The position numbers were made by a program, and so were the translations under genes. Shown piece by piece: positions 52,123 to 64,000 of a stretch of 64,000 nt of DNA. This stretch comes from Oncomelania hupensis. Its lineage: Eukaryota; Mollusca; Gastropoda; Littorinimorpha; Pomatiopsidae. The stretch is from assembly GCA_036898135.1 (NCBI GenBank), contig CM072516.1:26303711-26367710 (forward strand), in the 5' to 3' direction. Within the stretch, counting starts at the first letter, position 1. Each line of letters opens with the position of its first letter. The notes below the pieces were generated by a model, which did no database searches, was not told the DNA's origin, and saw only the letters and a list, made by a program, of their open reading frames with translations.

Positions 52123-52442
52123 TCCTATCCTATCCTATCCCGTAACTCGAAGGTCGTAGGGGCACCACAGATGATCGTTTAACCAGCGTACTCCATCTTT
52201 CCCTGTCCTCAGCAACCCTGATTGTTTCGCTCAGTGTCAAACCAGTCCATTCTCGAATGTTGTCCTCCCACCTCTTTTTTGGTCTCCCTCTTCTTCTACC
52301 TCCTTGCACTGTGCCTTGCAGGTTGGTCTTTGCAAGACCTGATGATCTGGTAACGTGGCCATACCATCGGAGTTTCCGTTTTTTCACCACTGTGAGCAGG
52401 TCATCGTGTTGTCCAATGGCTTGTGTGATTTTCTGTCGGACG
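52123..52442 (-). pseudogene. RTE-like LINE 3' fragment with (GGATA)n tail
   Basis: About 320 bp matching the end of the RTE-like ORF on the minus strand (LRWYGHVTRSSGLAKTNLQ, then RRRGRPKKRWEDNIREWTGL), with a short TATCC tail at the left. TTTTAAAAA occurs on both sides (52114-52122 and 52443-52451), a possible low-complexity target duplication. Confidence 0.85.
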
Positions 52443-52451
52443 TTTTAAAAA

Positions 52452-53431
52452 AAAAGGGGACGAAATATGTCCCATTGTCAACAACAACGTATGTGGCGTT
52501 TCAGGAAAGTCATAATAAAGCCGTAAAAACAAGTTTGTGTGTGGGGGTGGGGGGTGGAGGGGTGTGTGTGTGTGGAGACACGGTTGTGCGTGTTAAATAT
52601 TTCCATTAATTAAGTCATTCATTAATTCCTTCATCCAAGAATTTGTCTGCTTCATACTGGTTCTCATTGCTGCAGGGTTTTACAATGGGGCTGCTCGGGG
52701 AAGCGAGTTTAGAAAAGGGAATCGGAGAGGGTGGGTGGGCGGTTTTAGGACTTCGACGCTTTAAAGGGCCAAAGCATCAAAGATGTTTGTTTATTTGAGT
52801 GTGTGACATGGAGTTGGTGTGGTAACGATAGTGTAATGGGCAATCGTTGCTGAAAGCGACCGCCAAGCTGTGAATTGTAGTCTCCTCTCCTCACTACCAT
52901 GCTTAGATCTTCTAGAAACACTTTCGCTGTGGTACTAGGTTTAGAATCATCCGTATTGCTATTAATAGACACATGAACAAATGACTTATCAGTTTATATA
53001 TCAACCCGTTACTTTTGAAAGAGATTATGTTTTGGCTCATTGGGGCAAGCCACACTCCCAGGTGAATTTGAAAAGGGCCTGTGACGCCAAAATGTGTCAT
53101 TTTTATGCAATAGATTGTGTCTATTTAGTATTCATGACTCTTTAATTTGCAGTTTTATTGTCGCGGCCTTGGTAGTATAGTGCGTGTTTGGGTGTGTGCA
53201 TGTGTGTGTATGAGTGTGTGTGTGCACGTGGTGTGTGTGAGCGTGGCGAGTGTGTCTGTGTATGGGTGTGTTTGTGTGTGCGCGTTCCCGAGCATTTGTT
53301 TTCTTTTCTTTCTTACTTTCTTTCTTTCTTTTTTTCTTTCTTTCTTAATTAATTAATTTTAAAGCTGTAATTCTTACTTGTGACATTGTGCCTGTGACTG
53401 CAACTCAAGTTTCTTTCAGAGCTTTTAGCAT
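52452..53431. other. Gene-free stretch
   Basis: GT-rich runs occur at 52540-52580 and 53185-53282, and CTTT runs at 53305-53345. No supported gene. Confidence 0.5.

Positions 53432-54135
<704 letters not shown>

Positions 54136-54206
<71 letters not shown>
54136..54206. repeat. (GA)n microsatellite
   Basis: About 34 GA units, then impure. Confidence 0.95.
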
Positions 54207-54210
<4 letters not shown>

Positions 54211-55601
54211 AAGAGAGAAAGAGAGAGGGAGACAGAAATGAATAAGGACATTGTGGGTGAATAAGAAAATTGTGAGTGTTAGAATGTTCATGGTCTAAAT
54301 GATTGCATACAGCAAATATCAATTTTATCTATGTTATAGGTCAATCTTTGTTTTTAAAACTGAATTATATTTGCTGCAAAACAGTTATAATATTAAATGG
54401 AAGTATTAATTTCTGTGTCCGATACATTAAATGCAATGCTTAATGGCAATTTATGTAGGCCCATACTCAATAAAGAAGGTCTATTCTGTGTTTCTTTATT
54501 TAGTTCCTTTCATTTATTCGTCACATTGGCAACGAATATATAATTAATTATTATTTAATCTTTTTATTTATTTTAATTTTTTTCTACGATTTAATTGTTT
54601 ATTATCGCGTTATTTCAAGACGTTAATATTAACACTCTTTTTGTTTGTGTGTGTGTGTGTGTGTTTCAGAATACACTGGTTCTCCTTTCACAGCTTGATG
54701 AGAAACAACTAGCCATGGCAAGTTCTTCACCGAATCTCCACCACAAAACATAACAAACTGCCGTCCTTCATCACAAAAAGATAGGCTCTTGTTACAACTT
54801 GTTTCAAGAAAACACCAACATTCTGTTTGAAAATCACCAAAGGATCTATCTAGCTGGCTAAGAATCAGAAATTCTTGAGCAAATGGAGTTACGGTATGAT
54901 GAAGCAATCCAAGAGAATAGAAGAAAAAAGGCTGCTTATTTCTGTCTAATATTTTAAAAATCTTCAAATAAACTTTTGCTCTGCAGAAATATTTGCCAAT
55001 GATTAGTATTTAAATGTAGAGATACCAAATATCTCTGTTCATCAAAGTGCGAGTCCACAAAAGAATCGGGATCAATTTACGAGGGACAAGATTTGTAATG
55101 AATATGCCAACAGGAAGTGCCCGAACAATAGCGTGACACAAAAGTGGCTACCCAACAACAACAAAAAAAAAACAACAGTGGACGAAGTTTTCAAAGTGCA
55201 ACTGTTTGTATTATTTCTTGCGTGTGTTTGTTGGTGGTATTATTATAATAGTATTGTTCGCGTTGTGTCCAAGTGTGTGAAATCTCGTCCATACATGCGA
55301 CAAAACGAAACCAGTTGCTAGGCTATTACTTGTTCGCTGTCGCTGCTCTCTTGTAAAAACCATGACTTGGGAAAGTATCCTTTTGTGGTATTAACGTAGC
55401 GCTGCCCTTGATCCTGACACACACGCGAAAGGAGGGGAGAATCACATCGCGCACGCTATCAACCTCGACAACAAAGAGGGTGAAAAGAAGATAGTCGGAA
55501 AAGTTTGGAAGCTTTCCCCGCAACGGAAAACCACACCAGGCTATCCTGTTCCACCATCCCGACGCCACAGCGGCGCCAATTTCCCAAGACTACCTGCCAA
55601 A
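54207..55601. other. Upstream region of the esterase-family exon
   Basis: It includes a (GT)n run at 54641-54664 ending TTTCAG, which looks like a splice acceptor but leads into no convincing exon. The ~240 bp before 55602 are GC-richer and probably 5' UTR or promoter of the esterase-family gene. No TATA box identified. Confidence 0.4.
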
Positions 55602-56021
55602 ATGGCAGCCATTTCCACATCCGGCTCCGGTGACTTGCAAGTGCGCAAGAACTACAACTCTTCTTCGAACTCTTTCTCTTCTAGCCAGAGACACCTCTAT
55701 AGCAACTTTCATCATCATCATCGTCATCATCATCATCATCATCATCGTCATCATCCTCATCATCATTGCACTTTCTCACACTGCCACAGCCACAGAACGT
55801 TGACGTGTGCATCAAAGAGCCGTACAGTAGCTGTTGTAGCGCTGCTGACGATGATGTGGTCAACGTTGCTGGCGGGGGTGGTGGAAGGAAAGCACGTGAC
55901 GAGGGACACACTGTACGGAAGAGTGAGGGGTGAGGTGGTGACGTTGCCAGAAAACAAACGGGTGGAGAATTACTTCGGAGTCCCTTACGCTAAACCGCCC
56001 ATTGGCAAGCTTCGCTTTGAG
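55602..56021 (+). CDS. N-terminal exon of a carboxylesterase/neuroligin-family protein
   Basis: 140 codons from ATG 55602 (context AAAATGG, favourable) to Glu140, ending exactly at a phase-0 donor (GAG|GTCAGT at 56021/56022). Residues 37-62 are a His-rich tract. Residues about 75-93 (VAVVALLTMMWSTLLAGVVEG) form a hydrophobic signal or anchor. The mature start follows with VTRDTLYGRVRGEVVTLPEN and YFGVPYAKPPIGKLRFE, the conserved beginning of the alpha/beta-hydrolase fold in type-B carboxylesterases, cholinesterases and neuroligins. The catalytic region would be in later exons not seen here. An alternative start at the Met residues near 83-84 would give a conventional signal peptide without the His tract. 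Whether the product is an enzyme or an adhesion protein cannot be decided from this exon. Confidence 0.8.
55708..55768 (+). repeat. (CAT)n microsatellite inside coding exon (poly-His)
   Basis: CAT/CGT/CCT units encode a run of mostly His with two Arg and one Pro, in frame with the esterase-family exon. Confidence 0.9.
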
Positions 56022-56061
56022 GTCAGTGTCTGCCCACGACGACGACGACTACTACTACTAC

Positions 56062-56132
<71 letters not shown>
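56062..56132 (+). repeat. (GAT)n microsatellite at the start of the intron
   Basis: About 23 GAT/ATG units, 40 bp after the splice donor. It is the reverse complement of the exon's CAT tract. Further GAT runs occur at 56155-56175 and 56390-56430. Confidence 0.95.
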
Positions 56133-56136
<4 letters not shown>

Positions 56137-57263
56137 ATGTTTTTGAAGATGGAGATGATGATGATGATGATGATTTCATGTTTTTGAAGATGGAGGTGGC
56201 GATGGTGATGGCAGTGATGACGTTTTGATTACTTACGCTGATAATGATGGTGATCATAAAGAAGTTTTTGATCCTGATGCAAATAGTGCTGATGGTGGAA
56301 ATAGTGGCGAAGATGGTACATTTTTGTTATAGAGTAGTACTACTAGTAGTAGTAGTTGTTGTTGTGGAATTGTTTTTTTTTTAGTTTATGTGATGATGAT
56401 CATGATGATGATAATAATGATGATGATGACAACGACTGCAATGATACTTACTAGTGATTTTGATTTTGTTTTGCTTTTTGCAAACCCGTAATACCAATTT
56501 TTATTTATAGCAATTTGCTATTGTGGGGGCCTTTTCTTTGCTTTGGATGCGTTTCTTAAACCTCAGTTATTGGCAAGATGCAATCTCTTTCAAATGTTAT
56601 ATTAATGAGGGAATGATCGTCTGTGTTAAACGACTGGCGATTGACTTGCAAAACAATCATTATTGGGAGAGAGAGAAGAGGATAGGGGACGAGGAAAGGG
56701 GGAGTGGGGAGGGAATGGGTCCCTGCTTAAAATAGTTTTGGGATTAAATCCTACATAAAAATCTAGACAGATTGCAAACAATATTATAACTGTACAAAAG
56801 GGTAGCGTTTCTGAATATCGGTTAATCAGTTACAATAAAAATTACCTTTAAGGTGTGTGATACTGTTAACTCTGACGGTAAATCATGATTAAGAACATCA
56901 AGTTATTTTTTTTTCTATAGTATTATAGTTACGCATACTGTATACAAGACATAAAAAAAGCTGCAGTGACAGAGGCATTAATTGTAACTCGTTGAATTTT
57001 TAGGTCGTTTTTGCTAAATATTTTGTTATTTCGTAACCTGTCCTTGTTTGGTTTTTGTTTGGTACGTTGATGAGTGACATTCTCTTAAAAAGATATTCCT
57101 CATATTCAGTATTAACAAGAATTATTTAACGTCTCCAACGAGGAACGTCCTCTTGTAACGAACGTGCCGATTTAAGAACAACTCCACGGTCTTTGAGATT
57201 GTGCTCGCTGCTAATAAGTTTGAACGTGGACAATAATAATACTGTACGGTATAACTTCGATTT

Positions 57264-57271
<8 letters not shown>
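56133..57271. other. Probable intron sequence
   Basis: GAT-rich to 56440 then AT-rich. No acceptor plus second esterase exon could be recognised up to the window end. Confidence 0.45.
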
Positions 57272-57343
<72 letters not shown>

Positions 57344-57433
57344 ATTCTCTCTCACTCACTCTGTCTCTCCCTCTTTCTCTCTCTCTCACACACACTCACT
57401 CTCTGTCTGTCTGTCTGTCTCTCTGTCTCTCTC

Positions 57434-57466
<33 letters not shown>

Positions 57467-57468
57467 GT
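57272..57468. repeat. (TC)n microsatellite, partly interrupted
   Basis: Pure TC at 57272-57332, then TC with ACAC and TGTC interruptions to 57468. Confidence 0.95.
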
Positions 57469-58204
57469 TGTTTCGGCCAGAACTGTTTAACGAACCATAA
57501 TAGTTTAATATGTTAAAAAGAAAAGTTTACATTACAGCCGAGGAACCGCTATTATTGCAAGGCTAAGGAACCCGTGCACTTTACAAGATTGAAGAAAACC
57601 ATACTATAGCTAGCAGAGTTAAAGGAACCATTACAATAAGCTTATCCTAACTTGATAGCCCCAGATATTGATACTGTGATTTGTAAGCCCATTGAACTCT
57701 CGATACTTTTGTTTGACCCTCATTGAACCTCGACCAAGAAAGGTTTTTCGCATGTGTACGAGAGGTCTATCACGCCTCCCCCTACCCCCCTGGTTACTGA
57801 GTGGAGGGGAGAGATGGGGGCTTATCGTAGCAGCAGTGCGTGAGACAGCGCGCTTACCCCCGAATCGGGAGCACGTTTATGTTTCCTCAGGTCTGTGTTC
57901 CTTCAGATCTATATTCCTCCAGGTCTTTGCAATAAAAAAACACAAAAAAACCAGTCACACTTAGTAGAGATCCTTGAGGTGAGGGAGAGAGGGAGGGAGG
58001 AGACCTGGAAGGTAGACCTGGGATCCATAACCCTGGAAAACATAGAGTTGCAGGGTCTTAAGGGAACAAAGAACCAAGATTTGAGTGAAAACCTAACCTC
58101 GGAGAAACATCGGGTGAACTCTCCTCCTGATCCCCACTCCACACCCGACCCCGTGGATCGCAACCAGGGGTATTTTTAGCCTAAGTAGCACGTCGTAGTC
58201 CAAG

Positions 58205-58350
58205 ACCAGTTGTCGGGGCGTCCGACGGTGCGCCTAAAAGACTGCAAGTGGGCGCCTCAGTCGACCGCGTTGAGTGAGATCCTGCGTCGGTCCGCTCTTG
58301 AGCTGGAACAGCACAATATATACACACGATAAAATAAAATAAAATAAAAA
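58205..58350 (+). repeat. Long tRNA-derived SINE, diverged 3' fragment
   Basis: GCGCCTAAAAGACTGCAAGT...GAGTGAGATCCTGCGTCGG...CTCTTGAGCTGGAACAGC...CAATATATACACACGATAAA plus an (AAAAT) tail. Confidence 0.7.
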
Positions 58351-58563
58351 TAATAATTAATACAAAAGTAAGTGTATAAACAAATAAATAAATAAATAAA
58401 TATATAAATACATACATAAATAAATAAGAGCAATGAAAAGGCAGACCTTAATTTTTAGTCCCAAGTTATTCAGAGTGACCGAGCCTGATGACGTGTACAC
58501 GCAGTTATATTTTGTAGGTCGTATACCTGAGCTCACAAGGCTCGGCTACTTTTTGTGTGTGTT

Positions 58564-58599
<36 letters not shown>

Positions 58600-59442
58600 T
58601 AAGAGAGAAAGAGAGAGAGCTTAGCTTAGTAAGGGAACCGTTGAATTAGCAACTGAGGAACTCCGTAAGGATCTGTGTCTCAAGGATTTAAATCTGTTTT
58701 CCGTGGCAATGAATTTTCTTGGAATAGGATAATCGTAGTGGGCACTCGTTGCTCAAATCGCACTCAGAACTTTGAATGTTCAGCTTCCCTTCCTTGTTAT
58801 GTGAACAATCAATATGTGCACATTCTATAGTCTCCTCGAAAATGTATGCATTTGATAATACAAATAAAAGAGGAAAATATGGAAGGAAGGGGAAAAAAAG
58901 GCAGCACATGACAAACAGATACCCTAGAAAAATAATCTACCAACACTGGAAAGGGAAAATAAAAACAACACGCACACACACACAAATCAACGTACACTGT
59001 TTATCTTTAGTCATCCGAGACCAAAAACATACACACACAATTTGAGACTATGCCACCCAAATTGTTTTACACACACACACACCCACACGCACCCACACAC
59101 ACACACACCCACACACCCGTAATCGTTTTAGCAGCCCGACAGCCCAGTATACGCCCTTAAATTTGAGCTGGTATTGTACCATCCGAATTGTGTTGACAGC
59201 CAAATTGTTTTAACAGGCTCCTGGTTCTAGGACCTAAACCCTGCCCAATGCATATAAAATTACATGTTATAGAGTGTACAAGCTCAGTGGACTGCAGTTC
59301 TCTGAAGAGATGTAAGGAAGGAGAGAAGAAGACAAAAAGACAGGAACGAAATAAGAGTTGGGTTTGGGAGAGGATGGGCAAGTGAAAGTGGGGGAGGAGT
59401 GAGGAGTGGGGGTATAGTCTGCAGTGGATCTAATGTCAGAAG
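58351..59442. other. Gene-free stretch with simple repeats
   Basis: AAAT units occur at 58380-58425, GT then GA at 58554-58620, and CA-rich runs at 58970-59040 and 59070-59118. No supported gene. Confidence 0.5.
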
Positions 59443-59791
<349 letters not shown>

Positions 59792-59956
59792 CCAGCCATA
59801 AGCGGGTTTAAATGATATAGAAATCTAGAGCGGGAACTAGAGATTTCCCTTTCGTTCAACCACTCACCCACCCTCGCAACAGCTAGTACATGTATATTCA
59901 AATTCCATTGTAGATGTTTAAACCTATATGATCCTCAAATTAGGAGTTTTCATCAT

Positions 59957-59990
59957 GCTCTCTCTCTCCTTCTCTCTCTCTCTCCCTTTC

Positions 59991-60042
<52 letters not shown>
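59957..60042. repeat. (TC)n microsatellite
   Basis: TC run, impure for the first 40 bp and then pure. Confidence 0.92.
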
Positions 60043-60045
<3 letters not shown>

Positions 60046-60067
60046 CTACAGCGGATTTGTGACGATT

Positions 60068-60629
60068 ACATTACATTACAAAATTGTTGCTTTAGGTCCA
60101 GCGGACTCTTCCGAGCCAAATCAGGACCGGACAACCCCCAATCCGCATAAAAGATCTTAGTGGGAAAACTGAATGCCCTCCACCAGCCAGTCACTTTACA
60201 ATAAAGACATCCCACGCAAGAAACGCTGAGGCTGCACTCTAATTTGTCGAACCCCCGTTTACAAAAACAAAATAGAATACAAACATCATTATACATTATT
60301 AACAAAACATATACATATAAAATGCCTACATTGCTAAATAATAACATCATAAAAAGCCCTAGTGACCACCTGCCAGAAAGCGTCCAATATTCCCAAGCTG
60401 ATCCAACAGACTTCATACACAAACAAAGAGTCTTGTCCCGGAAGAGTTTTCAAGAAAAAAGGTAGGAGACTGGTCTAGCGAAGAAGACGATAGTATAGCA
60501 TTTTTATAGAACAGAGCAGGACTGAGAAAGAGCAAATGAGAAAGACAGCGACAGTGGGAATTTAAAGCACTAAATTTCCAGAAAGTGGGGATACTATTTA
60601 TACTGAAACCCCCGGCACCCCAACGGGGG
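60068..60629 (-). mobile_element. Dispersed ~560-bp retroelement-like repeat, copy 2, 12-bp target duplication
   Basis: Full-length homologue of 23491-24075. TTTGTGACGATT occurs immediately outside both ends (60056-60067 and 60630-60641). Read on the minus strand it starts CCCCCGTTGGGGTGCC, has TATAAATA near its start, and ends GGACCTAAAGCAACAATTTTG plus a (TGTAA)n tail. The end CCTAAAGCAAYAA is shared with the LINE at 3.9 kb. This points to mobilisation by a LINE-type RT. It contains a 118-codon frame of unknown meaning. Confidence 0.75.
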
Positions 60630-60651
60630 TTTGTGACGATTGTAATGTATT

Positions 60652-60963
<312 letters not shown>

Positions 60964-62040
60964 ATACCTGAAGGCAAAAACACACATATAAGCTTACATC
61001 AATGAGCTCAAAGCGGAATCATTTTTCTATAGGCTTTTAAAGAATGGTATTGTTCGTCTTTGACCGTTGTCGCCTACTGTAGTGCAGTAACAGAAGCACG
61101 CCCTTCCAAGAAGTGCAAAGTCGCCAGGATACACGGCAAGAAAACAAACTTGATACAAACTGATAAGGTTTTGAAGAGGGTGCGCGCGGTCTACAGAAAC
61201 GTTGGAAAGGCTATCCTCCAGCGAAGAGCTTACTAAATCTTTTTGCTGCATCTCTCCACTGCGCCTTGGCAATGAAGAGCTACCAGTTGCATGCAGAACC
61301 CTTAACCACTTCATTTTCGCAACATTACCATTAATAGCTTTTCATATAGCTGTTTCCCAGCTTGTCCGGATGAGTCCTAATCCAGAACACTGAAGCGACT
61401 ACCTGTTCTGCTATAGAAAGATTATACTAGTTTTTTTGTTTGTTTATTTTTTTAAAGGGAGGGGAGTGCCGCGTTCACAAGCTGGTGTGGATGTCCCAGT
61501 GACAGCCCGAATGGTAGCCTATCATTAAGAGACAAGTTTACGAGGTGTTAGTTTTCTCTGCGGTGTGGTGGACTCTTTGGGAATAAGAGTTGGGATGGAG
61601 ATGGGGGGTGGGTGTGGGTGGAGGAGGGACTATCTGGGATTAAACGCCTTCTACCTGCCTTTGGTCTTGTAAAGACCAGCACCATGCTGTTGTTGAAAAC
61701 AGTGTGGGTACGCGTTAACGCTAACCGCAGCATGTAGGATCATGTTTAAAGGGTCTAAAGTATCCTGGAGTTTTGTTTATTGTTCGTGACAATGAGTTTA
61801 TTGTGGGAATTTGCGTAGTGGTTACATTCATTAAAACTGATGAGTAGGGCACTCGTTGATCAAATCAAACGAACGGCTAAGCTTGGCATTTTACGGCTTC
61901 TCTTCATGGGCATATAAACAAAGGGCTGTGCAGTGCTATACACTTTGCGACGGTGTTATTATTGTTATATTTTTTAAGATTTAATATCGATGCTTTTATT
62001 AGGCACCTAAACGAACGTATCGATGCATATACCAAAAAGC
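60964..62040. other. Gene-free stretch
   Basis: Apart from the ~60-bp SINE-like end next to the microsatellite I see nothing I can name. Confidence 0.45.
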
Positions 62041-62510
62041 AGACCTGATTCGGCTCTTAGCAGTCCGCTGTCGATCCTTCGTAATGCTTGGTCCTTCAAC
62101 TTGGAATTCTCTTTCTCTCTCTCTCTCTTCCCAGCTCTCCGAACATAACCACTTTCACGTCTAACTTGAAAGCTCATTTCTTCCTTAAAAATGTCCGATC
62201 TCGCCTCCCATCACCGGCATTATTCCTCACTTTCTGATTCAGACCACAGCCGTCACACCGCACACCCCCGAGCCCTCTCACTCCTTAGTTGCTCTCCTCC
62301 TCCCCCTTCATCCCTCGTCTATTATAGTTTACTTGTGAATATTCTTTTTCATGTTTGTGTTCTGTCTGTGCATACTTTATTAATGTCTCATTTTGTTTCA
62401 CTTCTTCTCGTATGTGTTTCGATGTTAACGTTAAGTATAAATGCGTGAGAACTGTCTTTTAACTAATGTCATTAGGAAAAAGCGATATATAAATACCCTT
62501 ATTATTAAAA
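62041..62510 (+). pseudogene. L2/CR1-like LINE 3' end, degraded
   Basis: The segment from CTGATTCGGCTCTTAGCAGT through AACTTGGAATTCTC and ACTTGAAAGCTCATTTC resembles the last RT residues of CR1/L2-type LINEs. The end AAAAAGCGATATATAAATAC followed by CCTTATTATT is the typical L2-type 3' terminus. Many stops. Confidence 0.5.
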
Positions 62511-62639
62511 CTAGCACGCCGATTGGCACGGTTTTGGGTGAGATTGGCCGGCTGTGTTTCTGTCTCTTTTGGATGCCAAATGTATATTACTTTGTTTTTG
62601 GTATAAATTGTGTATCGATGTAACGATTTCACAAAAATG

Positions 62640-63190
62640 TCAGTTGATATGATTCGTCTGAGCTCTTATTTGTTTTTTAATAGTAAGTATAAATTATCTT
62701 GGTTAAATACCACTCGTTCCCTTCTGAACGATCTCGGCCTGTTTTTCATATGGTTTCGTGGTTGTAATTAATCTTTGAACTATTTTAATAACCTGGTCAA
62801 ACAACGCTGCCACCATGATATTAATGAGCATAACAGTTGTATTACATATAGAATTCTAAAGGAAATGTTTTGTTTTGAGAATTGTTAAGTTAATTTGTCA
62901 CTATTTTTTAGACCTGTTAAAGTTTAGACTCGATTGCCACAAACTTCTGACTCAAACTCAAAGATATATAAATATTCCAAGAGAAGAAATGCTGTGTTCA
63001 TTGTGTGATTTAAATGAAATAGGTGATGAATTCCATTATTTATTTAATTGTGCTAATCCACTCCAAAAAGACAACATATGTTCCCTATTGCCACAATATT
63101 TTAGGACTCGCCCAAATATCTTTAAACCAGCTAATAAACTTGATATCTAACAGCACACTTATGAATTTAAGTCGTTTTATTAGAATCATA
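62640..63190 (+). pseudogene. LINE ORF2 C-terminal remnant with zinc motif
   Basis: Broken frames (LLNDLGLFFIWFRG, then TYRILKEMFCFENC, then MLCSLCDLNEIGDEFHYLFN plus C) correspond in order to the C-terminus of ORF2 of the LINE at 4.3 kb, including the CxxC...HxxxxxC motif. At least two frameshifts. It belongs to the same broad LINE group but is much diverged. The downstream 400 bp may be its 3' UTR. Confidence 0.65.
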
Positions 63191-63894
63191 TTTTCACTTT
63201 TTTGAGTAGTACCGCAGTGTATTTTTCTTCCTTTTCAAGTTTTAATGATTACTGGTGCTTTTGTTCAATCTTGCATCTTTATGCGCTTGTATTTATTACT
63301 TTTTTTTCCATTCTTATATTAACTGTATATTTTCGAGGTATGCATGTGTCACAATAGCGAAACCTTGTTTACTTTCATATGAATTCAGTATCTTTGCTGT
63401 CTTTTCATTCAGTATGTTATTGCTTGTAGTTACATGCTACTGTGTCTTTTTATGTTTATTATATAGCAATATAGTGCTGTGCTTGCTGTGTTATGTATAT
63501 ATTGTACATCCCTATCCCTCTCCCCCTCCCCCACCATCCCCCCTCTCCGCCTTACTTTACTCCCTTGTTTGGCTATAATTAGTTGAATTTTAATATCGTT
63601 TTCACCAGAAGTATAGTTTGAAGAAAACGAATGTGTACATGATTTGAGTTGTATTGTCATTTTTAATTGGTTAGTTTGGTTCAGGCCCAACTTGGCAGCT
63701 CTAGTTTGGATTCTTGATTTTAAAAAAATCTGGATTGGTCCCCCCAAAAGTGATATTTTAAAAATAAATGTAAAATATTTTCTTTAAATGAGTAGTCACA
63801 TTCATTCAAAACGTTGGGCACAAGCCTTTCGAATTTGATAACTATACTACCACGCGCCTTGCAAATTTGAACCCAATTTTTCTAGGAAAAAACG

Positions 63895-63896
<2 letters not shown>
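63191..63896. other. Gene-free stretch
   Basis: T-rich DNA, perhaps the 3' UTR of the LINE remnant. A C-rich patch lies at 63510-63545. Confidence 0.4.
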
Positions 63897-63989
<93 letters not shown>

Positions 63990-64000
63990 ATTATTATTAT
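63897..64000. repeat. (ATT)n microsatellite reaching the window end
   Basis: About 33 ATT units with one interruption; it continues beyond the window. Confidence 0.95.

Noticed and set aside
54640..54670. Splice acceptor for an upstream exon of the esterase-family gene
   Set aside because: GT-repeat followed by TTTCAG looks like an acceptor but no plausible exon or donor follows.
54629..54967. 112-residue minus-strand frame as a gene
   Set aside because: No recognised domain. It ends in translated CA repeat, with no splice or promoter support.

Overview
The window is animal nuclear DNA with no sign of bacterial organisation. There are no operons. Short open frames are mostly translated microsatellites, and the coding capacity is nearly all retrotransposon. 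The mix of LINEs with a 2A-type peptide, an RTE-like LINE, tRNA- and 5S-derived SINEs, a Gypsy element and very dense di/trinucleotide repeats fits a marine invertebrate, most likely a mollusc (gastropod-like). The taxon is an inference, not something read directly from a marker gene.

Layout. At 1-3.9 kb lie microsatellites, a SINE with a chimeric tRNA/5S rRNA head, and copies of a palindrome-bearing repeat. At 3.9-10.5 kb is a full-length minus-strand LINE of 6.5 kb. Its ORF1 carries a 2A peptide, and its ORF2 (endonuclease plus reverse transcriptase) follows in the same frame after a single UAG with no AUG in between. At 13.4-17.9 kb are fragments of a long tRNA-derived SINE family and a truncated RTE-like LINE. 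At 18.1-19.2 kb is a PIF/Harbinger deletion derivative. At 19.7-23.0 kb is an RTE-like LINE with a 5' inversion and a 10-bp target duplication, inserted into a SINE. At 25.1-25.2 kb is a good TATA/initiator/splice-donor candidate for a host first exon. From 23.5 to 43 kb there are SINE copies, a terminal-inverted-repeat DNA element (36.9-38.1 kb), a 1-kb minisatellite and many simple repeats.

At 43.26-48.95 kb is a young Gypsy-type LTR retrotransposon: 635-bp LTRs with about four differences and a CACTT target duplication. Integrase comes before the reverse-transcriptase remnants, most of RT and RNase H is missing, and the leader holds an array of perfect heat-shock-element-like repeats. At 55.6-56.0 kb is the only confident host coding exon, the N-terminal exon of a carboxylesterase/neuroligin-family protein. 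It has a poly-His tract encoded by a CAT repeat, and a complementary ATG repeat sits just inside the following intron. The last 8 kb is simple repeat, a repeat copy with 12-bp target duplication, and decayed LINE 3' ends.

How the parts relate: the LINEs supply reverse transcriptase, the SINEs and short repeats look like dependants that share 3' terminal motifs or tails with them, and microsatellites often mark the 3' tails or the insertion targets. Coordinates of repeat edges are by eye and can be off by a few bases.
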